Shown here one piece after another: positions 26,001-40,548 of a stretch of DNA of 64,000 bases (position 1 is its first letter; each line of letters begins with the position of its first letter). The notes beneath the pieces are model-generated. The model was not told where the DNA came from. It saw only the letters and a program-made list of their open reading frames with translations, and made no database searches. The stretch lies in NCBI RefSeq assembly GCF_039880525.1, contig NZ_CP156989.1:2294001-2358000 (forward strand), read 5' to 3'. Origin of the DNA: Agrococcus sp. ProA11 (lineage in GTDB: Bacteria; Actinomycetota; Actinomycetes; Actinomycetales; Microbacteriaceae). The position numbers and the translations under genes are program-made.

Positions 26001-29000
26001 CGGGCGAACGCAGATCGACGGTGGCGCGCTCGCGGTTGACGACCGCGTCGGCGAGCTCGTCGGGCAGGTCGAGCCCGTCGCTGGTGAGCGACAGCGCATC
26101 CTGATCGGGATCGGAGTCGTTCTCGAGCACCGCGATCGCGACGGAGCGATCTGGGCGCACGGTGACGAGGTCGACCTGCGCGAACGGCGTCTGGTTCACG
26201 TCGGCCGCCTGCGCGATGCCGATGATGGCGGACGCGGTGCCCTCGCCGCCCCAGCGGTCCCGCACCCGGTAGGTGAACTCGACCGTGCCGGCGCTGTCGG
26301 GGTAGGCCTCGAAGTCGAAGTAGTCGGGGCCCACCTCCGGCAGGATGCGGCCGCCGCCGGGTCCGGTGTCGTAGCCGACCAGCTCGACGCCGTCACCATC
26401 GGGGTCGATCCCGTGGAGCGGGATGGGGATGCGCACCGTCGAGCCGGCGAGCACGCGGGAGGTCACCGTCTCGGGAGCCGGCGGCGCGTTCTCCTCCTCG
26501 TCGCGCGGCACGATCGTCATCGCCACCGTCGCCGAGTCGCGATTGCCGAACTCGTCGGTGATCTCGTAGGTGACCGTCGCCCGCGTGGGGGCGTCGACGA
26601 GCGCGTGGACGCGCAGCCGCCCCTCGGAGATGAACGCGACGCCCTCGTCATCGGAGGCGAAGCTGGTGTCGACGACTCGATCGACCAGCTCGAACGGGGT
26701 GCCGTCGGGCGAGAAGTCGTTGGCGAGCACGTCGACGGTGGCGTAATCGCCGGCGCGCACCGTCGCGGCGTCGTCGACCGCCTTCGGCGCGCGAGGCTGC
26801 GCGGGCGGCGCGACCGGGATGACCTCCACGGTGCCGGTCTCGGAGAACCGCCCGTTCGAGACCGTGTAAGTGAACTGGAACGGCGCGTCGAGCCCGTTGT
26901 CACGGATGCTGACGATGCGACGATCGCGCAGCTCCACGGTGATCGGTGCCGCGCCCTCGACGGTCACCTGCTGCACGACGAGCACCCCACCCGCCGGATC
27001 CACGTCATTCGCCAGCAGGTCGACGATCGCCGAGCCCTGCTGCGGCAGCAGCGCGGTGTCGCGCACGGCGACGGGGCGCGCCTCCTGGTCGGGCGTGCGG
27101 ATGTCGATGCGGATCCGGCCGATGCTCGGCAGCGGCCCGTCGGCGATCATGTAGGTCAGGTAGTGGGTCCCGACAGTCCCGGAGCGGATGTGCACGACCC
27201 CGGTGGCCTTGTCCCAATCCATCTCCACGCCCGCCACCGGATCCACCGAAGCCAGCCGCAGCGGGCGTCCCGATGGGGAGTAGTCGTTGAGCATCGGGCG
27301 GATCGTCGCCTCCCGCCCCTCGACGGTGCTGACGAAGTCGGCGTTGGCGAGCGGCGGCGCATCGCCGCGCTCGCGCACGTCGACCTCGACCTCGGCGGAT
27401 GCCTCGCTGCGGCCGTCCGAGACCGTGACGGTGAGCGTCTGCACGCCCACGTCGCCGGTGGCGGTGTAGATGAGCCGGCCCGAGGGGTCGGTCTGGATCG
27501 TGTCACCGGAATCGGTCGTCGCGCCCGTGAGGTACATGTCGTCGCCGTCGGGGTCGATCCAGTCGGCGAGCACCTGGTACTCGTACTCGCCACCCTGCTC
27601 GACCGCGAACGCCTGCGCGCGCTGCTGCTCCGGAGGCGAGTTCTCCCCATCGCCGCGCACCTCCACGCGCACCCCTGCGGTGTCCGTGCCACCACGACCG
27701 TCGTCGATCTCGTAGTTGAAGGTGAAGCCGCCCGTGAAGCGCTCCGGCAGCTGGAGCTGCAGCGCGGAGTCGTTCGCGACCGGGGCGATCGCGGCGCCCT
27801 CGGGCAGATCGCCCACCACGCGGGCGGTCAGCACGTCGCCGTCGGCGTCGCTGTCGTTCCACAGCACCGGCAGGATCGTCGAGCGGCCGGGCCGCGCACC
27901 GAATCGGTCGTCGTTCGCGTCCGGATCGGTGTTCTCCTCGTTCACCGGCGGCGGCTGGTTCGTCAGCAGGTCCTCGGTGGACTCGGAGTCGTCCTGGTCG
28001 CTGGTCTCGTCGGACTGCTCTGGCAGCAGGTCGTCCCAGTTGTCGACCAGCACGAGCGTGTCCGACAGCAGCCAGGACGAGCCCTCCTGGAACTGGTTCA
28101 GCACCACCGCGTCGCGGTTGATGCGGAAGGTCGCGGCGCTGCCGTCCATCTGCGGCACCTGCTGCTCGCTTCGCTCGGCGCCCTGGCAGTCGCGGAGGAA
28201 CTGCGCGCTGCCGGTCCAGACCGCGTAGACGCACCCGTGCAGCTGCACGGGGCGCACCGCGTCGCCGCCGCCCTGGCGCTGCTCGACCTGCGGGTCGCCG
28301 CCGCCGAGCGGCTGCCGGATGAGCTGGGTCGGCGTCGCGAGCACGACATCGTCGGCGTCGTCGCCCACCAGCTGCACCGCCGATCCGTCCGGCACCCGGG
28401 TCGCGCCGCCGGGCAGCAGCAGCGTGCCGGTCCCCGGGTCGTGCACGACTGGCTGCCGACCCACCACCGTCACCAGCGGCTCCTGCATGGCGCGCAGCTC
28501 GCTACGGTCGCGCACGGTCGGCTCGTCGAACGTGCCGTCGTCCAGGCGGGCGACGCTGAGCTGCTGCCCCTCGCTCGGCGACGCGGCGTACACGGTGCCG
28601 TCGCGCCCGACGGCGACCGCGGTGCCCTCGCCGAGCTCGGCGAGGGGCTCGGCGCTCTCGGGCGAGAAGCCGACGAAGTCGTTGAACGACATCGCCCAGA
28701 GCGAGCCGTCGGCGGGATCGACGACCGCGACGACGCCGCCACCCATGGCGATGCGTCCCTGCGCAGGCAGCTGCACGCTCGTCCCGAGCACGACGTGCAC
28801 GGGGTCGACCACGATGACTGCCGACGACTCCCGATTGTGGAGCAGCACGTCGTCGCCGTCCTGCAGCACGTCGAAGCTGGCTGTCGGCGAGGTCAGTCCG
28901 GCGTCGAGCTCTGCCGCCTGGATGTTGATGCGGCCCAGCTGCTGGCTGTCCTGCTTCGTGACCCAGACGCCTCCGTCATGGAGGTCGACGTCGGTGGTGG

Positions 29001-29106
29001 TGAAGCCGTCGTAGGTGAACGCGAGGATGCCGAGCGCGAGCGACACGGCGGTGACGAGTCCTCCCGCCACCGTCGACTTGCGATGGCTCCTGATCCACCT
29101 GAACAC
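23002..29106 (-). CDS. Giant anchored surface protein with Ig/cadherin-like repeats and five FN3 domains
   Basis: This 2034-residue protein starts with GTG at 29106, with GGGAGG seven bases upstream. Residues 10-33 form a membrane anchor; no lipobox or LPXTG is seen. About 35-370 resembles a beta-propeller-like sensor region. An acidic linker leads to roughly ten tandem domains (about 400-1455) recognisable by NDSDADGDVL, NDFSPDGTPFEL, HGIDPDGDGVEL and NDLDPDGDPSEL, which look like calcium-binding Ig/cadherin-like turns. Five FN3 domains follow (about 1459-1860; each with an SNGAPITGYVV-like strand). The C-terminal 100 residues have four Cys and end TPNVRWP. It is the FN3 member of a PFNA-like cluster and is probably exposed outside the cell as an adhesin or sensor whose state is relayed to the kinase. 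Confidence 0.88.
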   Translation of the reverse strand: MFRWIRSHRKSTVAGGLVTAVSLALGILAFTYDGFTTTDVDLHDGGVWVTKQDSQQLGRINIQAAELDAGLTSPTASFDVLQDGDDVLLHNRESSAVIVVDPVHVVLGTSVQLPAQGRIAMGGGVVAVVDPADGSLWAMSFNDFVGFSPESAEPLAELGEGTAVAVGRDGTVYAASPSEGQQLSVARLDDGTFDEPTVRDRSELRAMQEPLVTVVGRQPVVHDPGTGTLLLPGGATRVPDGSAVQLVGDDADDVVLATPTQLIRQPLGGGDPQVEQRQGGGDAVRPVQLHGCVYAVWTGSAQFLRDCQGAERSEQQVPQMDGSAATFRINRDAVVLNQFQEGSSWLLSDTLVLVDNWDDLLPEQSDETSDQDDSESTEDLLTNQPPPVNEENTDPDANDDRFGARPGRSTILPVLWNDSDADGDVLTARVVGDLPEGAAIAPVANDSALQLQLPERFTGGFTFNYEIDDGRGGTDTAGVRVEVRGDGENSPPEQQRAQAFAVEQGGEYEYQVLADWIDPDGDDMYLTGATTDSGDTIQTDPSGRLIYTATGDVGVQTLTVTVSDGRSEASAEVEVDVRERGDAPPLANADFVSTVEGREATIRPMLNDYSPSGRPLRLASVDPVAGVEMDWDKATGVVHIRSGTVGTHYLTYMIADGPLPSIGRIRIDIRTPDQEARPVAVRDTALLPQQGSAIVDLLANDVDPAGGVLVVQQVTVEGAAPITVELRDRRIVSIRDNGLDAPFQFTYTVSNGRFSETGTVEVIPVAPPAQPRAPKAVDDAATVRAGDYATVDVLANDFSPDGTPFELVDRVVDTSFASDDEGVAFISEGRLRVHALVDAPTRATVTYEITDEFGNRDSATVAMTIVPRDEEENAPPAPETVTSRVLAGSTVRIPIPLHGIDPDGDGVELVGYDTGPGGGRILPEVGPDYFDFEAYPDSAGTVEFTYRVRDRWGGEGTASAIIGIAQAADVNQTPFAQVDLVTVRPDRSVAIAVLENDSDPDQDALSLTSDGLDLPDELADAVVNRERATVDLRSPAETGDYQFTYTVTDARGASTTGSVVVTVAEDAPLLPPIARDDPLPRDGVEVDVPLDVPVLENDLDPDGDPSELTLSIATGPGSVAGDAIQVVPSEEFQVVTYRVTDIDGLASEAFVAVPPVRDRAPFLSRTEPIQIPSGILRELPLRDWVTTFNGNPPRITSGETVTAVNDDDTGLIAGADTLQFRSPEGYVGPASITFEATDGTGPEDGNTAILTIPIDVVSSSVVEPVFAGAVLRPVAGEGAVEFDLRDATTDPDPGDLEAMVFESGGGSMSGVEISMSGSIFSATAAPNTPPGATGSFQIVAIDPHGNRAPGTVIVEVVPTNRPMPIARPNSGEATQGVPFTLDVVQDDFNPFERDGIPLRMVAAAVVAGQGTISNTDREVTVTPGADFSGVLTVRYTVQDATELAQRQVSGTLTLNVKGRPDAPPRPNVDAVGDAQVTLTWAPPPSNGAPITGYVVRSSDGAVQQPCAATTCVIAGLTNNVTYTFQVLAQNEVGDSDPSAASREARPDVRPEQPAPPQRERGDTQVALSWQAPVNNGSPIQHYVVEISPPAPNGAVQQQVQGLNYTWTGLANGTAYTFRVQAVNLAVEPSDFSAYSQPVTPAGPPTQVQGVTATPDRSIPGEVQVAVTWQPADPNGAAITVYTVTPSNGATPARVTGTQANFRFAAEGENVTFTVTATNDAGTSTPSASSAAVRTYTAPDAPSAVSASDGDTDAQVTWTPGNSNGLRSNEVSFEVRGGGAGTQSFGPGGTYTGMDNNGGPYTFSVRAVAFVDGTSYASEWTNAGNQARPYGAIGSPAADAKSAVGQVNFSWSAPARNGRSISTEIRIDGGAWRSVANSGTESATGGPDSQHTIEVRTSTGAAEAGHGAQATTASASARVRAAPSISLGKGDDASRADGGCTTGTSAKCRYYQLSWSNLTPGSYQFACHNSNGNGDGNPFQQGTVQIGASNGTTQYRSGSTRLCYSGFSGNAYMYVWGGPDGIPHGSLRTPNVRWP

Positions 29107-29215
29107 TGCCGGCCTCCCGTGACGCCCTCGGCGGGCACTGGGGGACCCGCGGTCGGGGGCGCGACCTCGGTCATTGTGTCAGAACTCCGCGACCGCATAC
29201 CTGGAGATCCGCACA

Positions 29216-29256
29216 ATGCTCCGAGCACCCATCATGGCGATGGGCCCTCGGAGCAT
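29216..29256 (-). terminator. Hairpin after the membrane protein gene at 29270
   Basis: Ten-base arms (29216-29225 and 29247-29256) plus an inner six-base stem (29228-29233 with 29239-29244) form a long imperfect hairpin 14 bases after the stop at 29270. It separates this gene from the surface protein gene, which must then have its own promoter in 29107-29215; none was identified. Confidence 0.6.
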
Positions 29257-29269
29257 CGTGCTGCGGCGG

Positions 29270-30691
29270 TCAGCCGCGCGCGCGCTCGTACGCGGCGAGG
29301 CGCTCCGCGTTCTCGGCATTGAAGTCGTCGAGCGCCTGACGGTTCCAGTCACGGGCCTTGCGGCCCCGGCGGGCGACGATGCCGCCGAACCAGATGGGCA
29401 CCTCGCGGGCCAGGATGAACGCGAGCACCGACAGCGGCGCGAGCACCAGCTGGCCGAGCGACTGCAGGTCCATGCTGAACACCGAGGCATAGGCCGACCA
29501 GCCGCCCTCCTGCTCGATGTGGGCGCCGGCGATGTGCGCCGCGTAGACCAGCAGCGCCACGACGAAGGCGCCGAGCACATGCGCCCACCAGCCCGCTCGG
29601 TTCACGAGCAGCGTGATCAGCCAGTAGGCGAGGAAGAACACCACGACCGGCAGCAGGTAGGAGGGGCGCAGCCACACCGTCTCCAGCGTCTCGGTCGCGT
29701 TGAACGCGCGATCGAAGAGGTAGCCGACGGCGAAGAAGGCCACCGCGAAGAGCGCGGCGAAGATGATCGATGCGAGCAGCGCGACGAGGAAGCCGACGCC
29801 GCGCGCGCCCTTGCGACGAGGCGGCTGCGGCTCCTCGACGAGCACGATCGGCGTGCCGCCGGCAGCCGCGCGCGCCGTCTCCTCATCGACGGCGATGGTC
29901 GACGGCGGCACCTCGTCCCGCACGATGCCGAACCGCTCGGTGCGCTGCGTGGTGTCGCCCGGTCGGTAGTCGTCCTGCGTGTCGAGCACCTGCGTCTGTG
30001 CGGCGGTGTCCTCGACCTCCGGCGTGCGCTTCGCGTGCATCGCTCGCGTGCGCTGCTCGTCGTCCGCGTGGTGATCCGGCTGCTGCGCCATGGCCTCGGT
30101 CGGCGCCGGCTCGACGAAGTCGCGGTCGGAGGTGCCGGGCCGAGCGTCTGCGCCTCCTGCGAGTGCGTCCGCGTCGGCTGCCGCATCGTCGGCATCGGTG
30201 CGTCGCCGCAGACCGAACGACGGGCGGCGAGGCTCGACGAGCGGCGGCGGCGTCGCGGCTCCGGAAGCGCTGCCATCAGCGTCGCTGGCAGCGGCCTGCC
30301 CGCGATGCTGCTCGAGCGAGTTCTCGGCCGCCTCGTCGTGCACCTCGTCTGCCGTTGCGCGGGCCGAGTCGTCGGGGTGCGCCGCCGAGTGCGAGGGCCC
30401 ACGCAGCGTCGATGGGGCGATCACCGTGGGCTCGATCGGGCTGTCGCCGCCGCGGTCGTCGTCATCGCGTGACGTGTGCTCGACCAGCGGCTGCGGCTCG
30501 TCGTGATCCTCGATCGAGGTCGCGGCGGCATCCGCCTCGGCAGGCGTCGCCGCGGACTCGTCATGCACGGGCGCGTCATCGGCAAGTGCGGGCTCGTCGA
30601 CGTTTCCGTCGCGCGATGCCGCGTCGGCATCCGTCGACGGCGAGCTGCCGAAGAACCGATCCCGCCACGAGGTGGGCTGCTCGTCGCTCAT
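29270..30691 (-). CDS. Unknown membrane protein with long acidic N-terminal region
   Basis: This is a 473-residue protein. Residues 1-285 are hydrophilic, acidic and Ala/Asp/Thr-rich (MSDEQPTSWRDRFFGSSPST), probably disordered and cytosolic. From about 290 there are five hydrophobic segments (VGFLVALLASIIFAALFAVAFF, YLLPVVVFFLAYWLITLL, HVLGAFVVALLVYAAHIAGA, LGQLVLAPLSVLAFILA) and a basic tail. The ATG at 30691 is chosen because AGGAGG sits eight bases upstream; a TTG two codons earlier is less likely. It lies between the rpoC terminator and the T7SS-like operon and is separated from the latter by a hairpin. I cannot assign a function. Confidence 0.78.
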   Translation of the reverse strand: MSDEQPTSWRDRFFGSSPSTDADAASRDGNVDEPALADDAPVHDESAATPAEADAAATSIEDHDEPQPLVEHTSRDDDDRGGDSPIEPTVIAPSTLRGPSHSAAHPDDSARATADEVHDEAAENSLEQHRGQAAASDADGSASGAATPPPLVEPRRPSFGLRRRTDADDAAADADALAGGADARPGTSDRDFVEPAPTEAMAQQPDHHADDEQRTRAMHAKRTPEVEDTAAQTQVLDTQDDYRPGDTTQRTERFGIVRDEVPPSTIAVDEETARAAAGGTPIVLVEEPQPPRRKGARGVGFLVALLASIIFAALFAVAFFAVGYLFDRAFNATETLETVWLRPSYLLPVVVFFLAYWLITLLVNRAGWWAHVLGAFVVALLVYAAHIAGAHIEQEGGWSAYASVFSMDLQSLGQLVLAPLSVLAFILAREVPIWFGGIVARRGRKARDWNRQALDDFNAENAERLAAYERARG

Positions 30692-30801
30692 GGTCAAACC
30701 TCCTGCAGCGGCACCGTGCCGCGTCGTCGGCCGATTCTAAGCACTGCGCCTGCACGCCGGCCCGCGCCACCCCGCCGCCCGCGCAATCGCCGCGACACGC
30801 G

Positions 30802-30836
30802 GCAGGGGCCGCATCCGATGTGGATGCGGCCCCTGC
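30802..30836 (-). terminator. Terminator after rpoC
   Basis: A perfect 15-bp stem (30802-30816 with 30822-30836) with a five-base loop begins 13 bases after the rpoC stop. No U-tract follows. Confidence 0.8.
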
Positions 30837-30849
30837 TGCGTGCGGTCGA

Positions 30850-34734
<3,885 letters not shown>

Positions 34735-34770
34735 TGCAATTCCCTCTTGTCGAATTCTCGATAGCCCGGA

Positions 34771-38241
<3,471 letters not shown>

Positions 38242-38284
38242 GGCAGATACCTCCGGTCCGGAAAGGGTTGCGGGTCTTCCCGGG

Positions 38285-38312
38285 ATCGTGTCGTCGGTGA
38301 GAGACTCGTCAA
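38285..38312 (-). promoter_or_regulatory. Candidate rpoBC promoter
   Basis: On the minus strand TTGACG (38312-38307) and CACGAT (38290-38285) are 16 bp apart, placing the transcription start near 38278 and leaving a leader of about 37 nt. A perfect short palindrome, GCGCCCGA and its complement, lies just upstream around 38323-38339. Confidence 0.5.
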
Positions 38313-38497
38313 CACCCTGAAGCGCCCGATTCGGGCGCGCGCCGACCGCAATATGAAGGCAGAGGGGATGTCTTTGAGCGCAACTCGCTACGTTACGCGG
38401 CTCGCGCCCTGATGTCCAGTCGAGGCGGCGTGTCGGCTGGCGACCGCCGCCGCCCCGATGCTAACGGGGTGCGGGCGAGACAACGCGGGTGTCGAGA

Positions 38498-38503
38498 GAC
38501 AAT
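38498..38503 (+). promoter_or_regulatory. -10 box of a probable leaderless start (gene at 38510)
   Basis: GACAAT ends six bases before the GTG at 38510, and no ribosome-binding site is seen. Confidence 0.4.
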
Positions 38504-38509
38504 GGGGTG

Positions 38510-39337
38510 GTGACCACTCCCAGCCGACGCCTCTCCAGTGGCCTGCACGCCGAGATGCGGTTCTCGGGCTCCGGTGGCTGGCAGCTGGTCGTCGATGGGA
38601 CGCCGCAGTCGCACGTCGATCCGGAGCGGCCAGAGCTGCTGGTCTACGAGTACGTGCAGCAGATGGGGCACGTGATCGACGCGATGCCGCCCGGGCCGCT
38701 CACTGCGGTGCACCTGGGAGGCGGCGCGCTCACGATCCCGCGCTTCATCGATGCGACGAGGCGCGGATCGCGCCAGCAGGTGATCGAGCTCGAGCCGCTG
38801 CTGGTCGAGCTGGTGCGCGAGGTGGCCCCGCTCCCCCGCGGCGCGAGCATCCGCGTGCGCTACGGCGATGCCCGCGAGCAACTGTCCCGGCTGCCCGCGG
38901 GCCTGCGCGGATCGGTCGACCTGGTGGTGGTGGATGTCTTCTCCGGCGCCCAGACGCCCGCGCACGTCACGACGGTGGAGTTCCACGCGCTCGTGCGCGA
39001 CCTGCTCGCACCCGGCGGCGTCGCGATCGTGAACATCGCCGACGACCGCACGCTGTCGTTCGCGAAGCGGCAGCTGGCGGCGCTGGCGGAGGTGCACGGC
39101 GAGGTGGCGGCGCTCGCCGACCCGGGCATGCTCAAGGGCAGGCGCTTCGGCAACGTGGTCGCGGTCGCCGGCTCGCTGCCGGACCTCGACGACATCGGTC
39201 GCGCGCTGCGGCGCGACCCGCTGCCCGGCAAGGTCGTCGCCGGCGCAGAGCTGCGCCGATTCCTGGGCGGAGCACGGCCGGCTCGCGACGCCGACGCGAC
39301 CCCGAGCCCGACGCCGGATCGCGGCATCTTCGGCTGA
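38510..39337 (+). CDS. Spermidine-synthase-like SAM-dependent methyltransferase-fold protein
   Basis: This 275-residue protein has a Rossmann fold of the spermidine synthase group. Motif I reads AVHLGGGALTIPRF, followed by VIELEPLLVELVRE and the acidic VDLVVVDVFSGAQTPAHVTT region. Actinobacterial proteins of this type are usually annotated as fused-MFS/spermidine synthase or methyltransferase relatives; the true substrate is uncertain, and the polyamine pocket cannot be judged here. The GTG at 38510 is preferred (VTTPSRRLSSGLHAEM) over a GTG at 38489 because a -10 box sits six bases before it. It is transcribed divergently from rpoB. Confidence 0.82.
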   Translation: MTTPSRRLSSGLHAEMRFSGSGGWQLVVDGTPQSHVDPERPELLVYEYVQQMGHVIDAMPPGPLTAVHLGGGALTIPRFIDATRRGSRQQVIELEPLLVELVREVAPLPRGASIRVRYGDAREQLSRLPAGLRGSVDLVVVDVFSGAQTPAHVTTVEFHALVRDLLAPGGVAIVNIADDRTLSFAKRQLAALAEVHGEVAALADPGMLKGRRFGNVVAVAGSLPDLDDIGRALRRDPLPGKVVAGAELRRFLGGARPARDADATPSPTPDRGIFG

Positions 39338-39408
39338 TCCGGGGCGCCGCCGCGCGCGTTCGAGCGCCCACTCCGGCGCGTGCTCCCGCCGAATCGTCAC
39401 GGATGCGC

Positions 39409-39414
39409 GACCAT
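39409..39414 (+). promoter_or_regulatory. -10 box of a probable leaderless start (gene at 39421)
   Basis: GACCAT ends six bases before the ATG at 39421, with no ribosome-binding site between. Confidence 0.35.
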
Positions 39415-39420
39415 GGCGGC

Positions 39421-39993
39421 ATGAGCACGTCGATCGGCTACGACCAGACCGCGTTGCGGAACGCCGTCGACGTCGCGGCCGCCGCACGCCGGCTGCGCCA
39501 GCTCGGCCGCGAGCGGTCGCTCGCCGCGGTGTCCGAGCGCGCGTGGCTGCTGGAGTCGATCGGGCGACTGGACGACGCGCTCGCCGCCGCAAGTGAGGCC
39601 GTCACGCTCGCCCGCGCCTCCGGATCACGCGACCGCGTCGCCGAGGCGCGGCTGCTGCGCGCATCCGTCATCCAGACCCGCGGCGACCTGCGCACGGCGC
39701 TGCGCGAGTGCACCGCGATCATCGCCGAGTCGCGCTCCAACGACTGGGTCGAGCTGTGGGCGCACGCGCTGCAGCAGCGCGGCACCGTGCACTTCGCGCT
39801 TGGGCAGTGGCATGAGGCCTGCGTCGACTTCACCGTCGCCGTGGAGCTGTGCCGCGAGGCGGAGCTGCCGGCCGAGCAGCTCGAGGCGGCGGAGATCGCG
39901 CTGATGGTGGCGACCGACCGCGATCAGACCGAGGCGCTGCGCGCCGAGCGGGACGTGCCGCGCGCGAGCCACCCGATCTGGGGCGGGCGCTGA
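39421..39993 (+). CDS. Small tetratricopeptide-like helical protein
   Basis: This is a 190-residue protein, MSTSIGYDQTALRNAVDVAA, made of helical pairs with TPR-like spacing (AWLLESIGRLDDALAAASEAVTLA; LRASVIQTRGDLRTALRECTAII; ALQQRGTVHFALGQWHEACVDF). There is no signal peptide or membrane segment, so it is probably a cytosolic scaffold. The same frame is open upstream, but that part only mirrors the previous gene in another frame. The neighbours give no clear functional hint. Confidence 0.75.
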   Translation: MSTSIGYDQTALRNAVDVAAAARRLRQLGRERSLAAVSERAWLLESIGRLDDALAAASEAVTLARASGSRDRVAEARLLRASVIQTRGDLRTALRECTAIIAESRSNDWVELWAHALQQRGTVHFALGQWHEACVDFTVAVELCREAELPAEQLEAAEIALMVATDRDQTEALRAERDVPRASHPIWGGR

Positions 39994-40082
39994 CGCGCAG
40001 CCGCTCCGTCCACAGGTGCGCGCGTCCGGTTCGCGCCGCATCGACCGCTGCTGGCATGCTTCCAGCCGGCGGAAGGTGACGG

Positions 40083-40541
40083 ATGGCTGACCTCGATCGG
40101 GTGCGCGTGTGGGCGGCGGCGCTCATCCGCCTGCACCTCGACGACTCCTGGCACTTCGAGTTCGACCGGGCGGCGAAGCGGGCGGGACTGACGAACTACA
40201 CCGCGAAGCGCATCACGGTGTCGAAGCACCTGGCCGTGCGCTGGGACGACGACGAGGTGCATCAGATCCTGCTGCATGAGGTTGCCCACGCCATGGTCGG
40301 GCCAGGCGCAGGCCACGGCCCGGTGTGGCGGCGCACGGCGCGCGAGATCGGCTACGTCGGCGGGCGCACGCATCAGGGCGAGATCGCTGCGGAGCGCGCC
40401 GGCTGGGTGGGCAGTTGCCCGGGCGGGCATGAGCACGTGCGCTTCCGCGCCCCGCGTGGTCGCTACGCGTGCAAGCCGTGCACGAGAGCCGAGCGGCGCG
40501 TGGTGGAGGTGCGCTGGAGCAAGCGGGCGGACGCCGCCTGA
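40083..40541 (+). CDS. SprT-like zinc metalloprotease-domain protein
   Basis: This 152-residue protein shows the SprT-like active site HEVAHAMVG with a downstream metal-ligand GHGPVWRR, and a C-terminal zinc ribbon built from CPGGH and CKPC. The family includes SprT and the eukaryotic DNA-protein crosslink protease Spartan; bacterial function is poorly known. GGAAGG lies upstream of the ATG. It ends 7 bp from the convergent MFS gene. Confidence 0.88.
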   Translation: MADLDRVRVWAAALIRLHLDDSWHFEFDRAAKRAGLTNYTAKRITVSKHLAVRWDDDEVHQILLHEVAHAMVGPGAGHGPVWRRTAREIGYVGGRTHQGEIAAERAGWVGSCPGGHEHVRFRAPRGRYACKPCTRAERRVVEVRWSKRADAA

Positions 40542-40548
40542 GCCGGGC

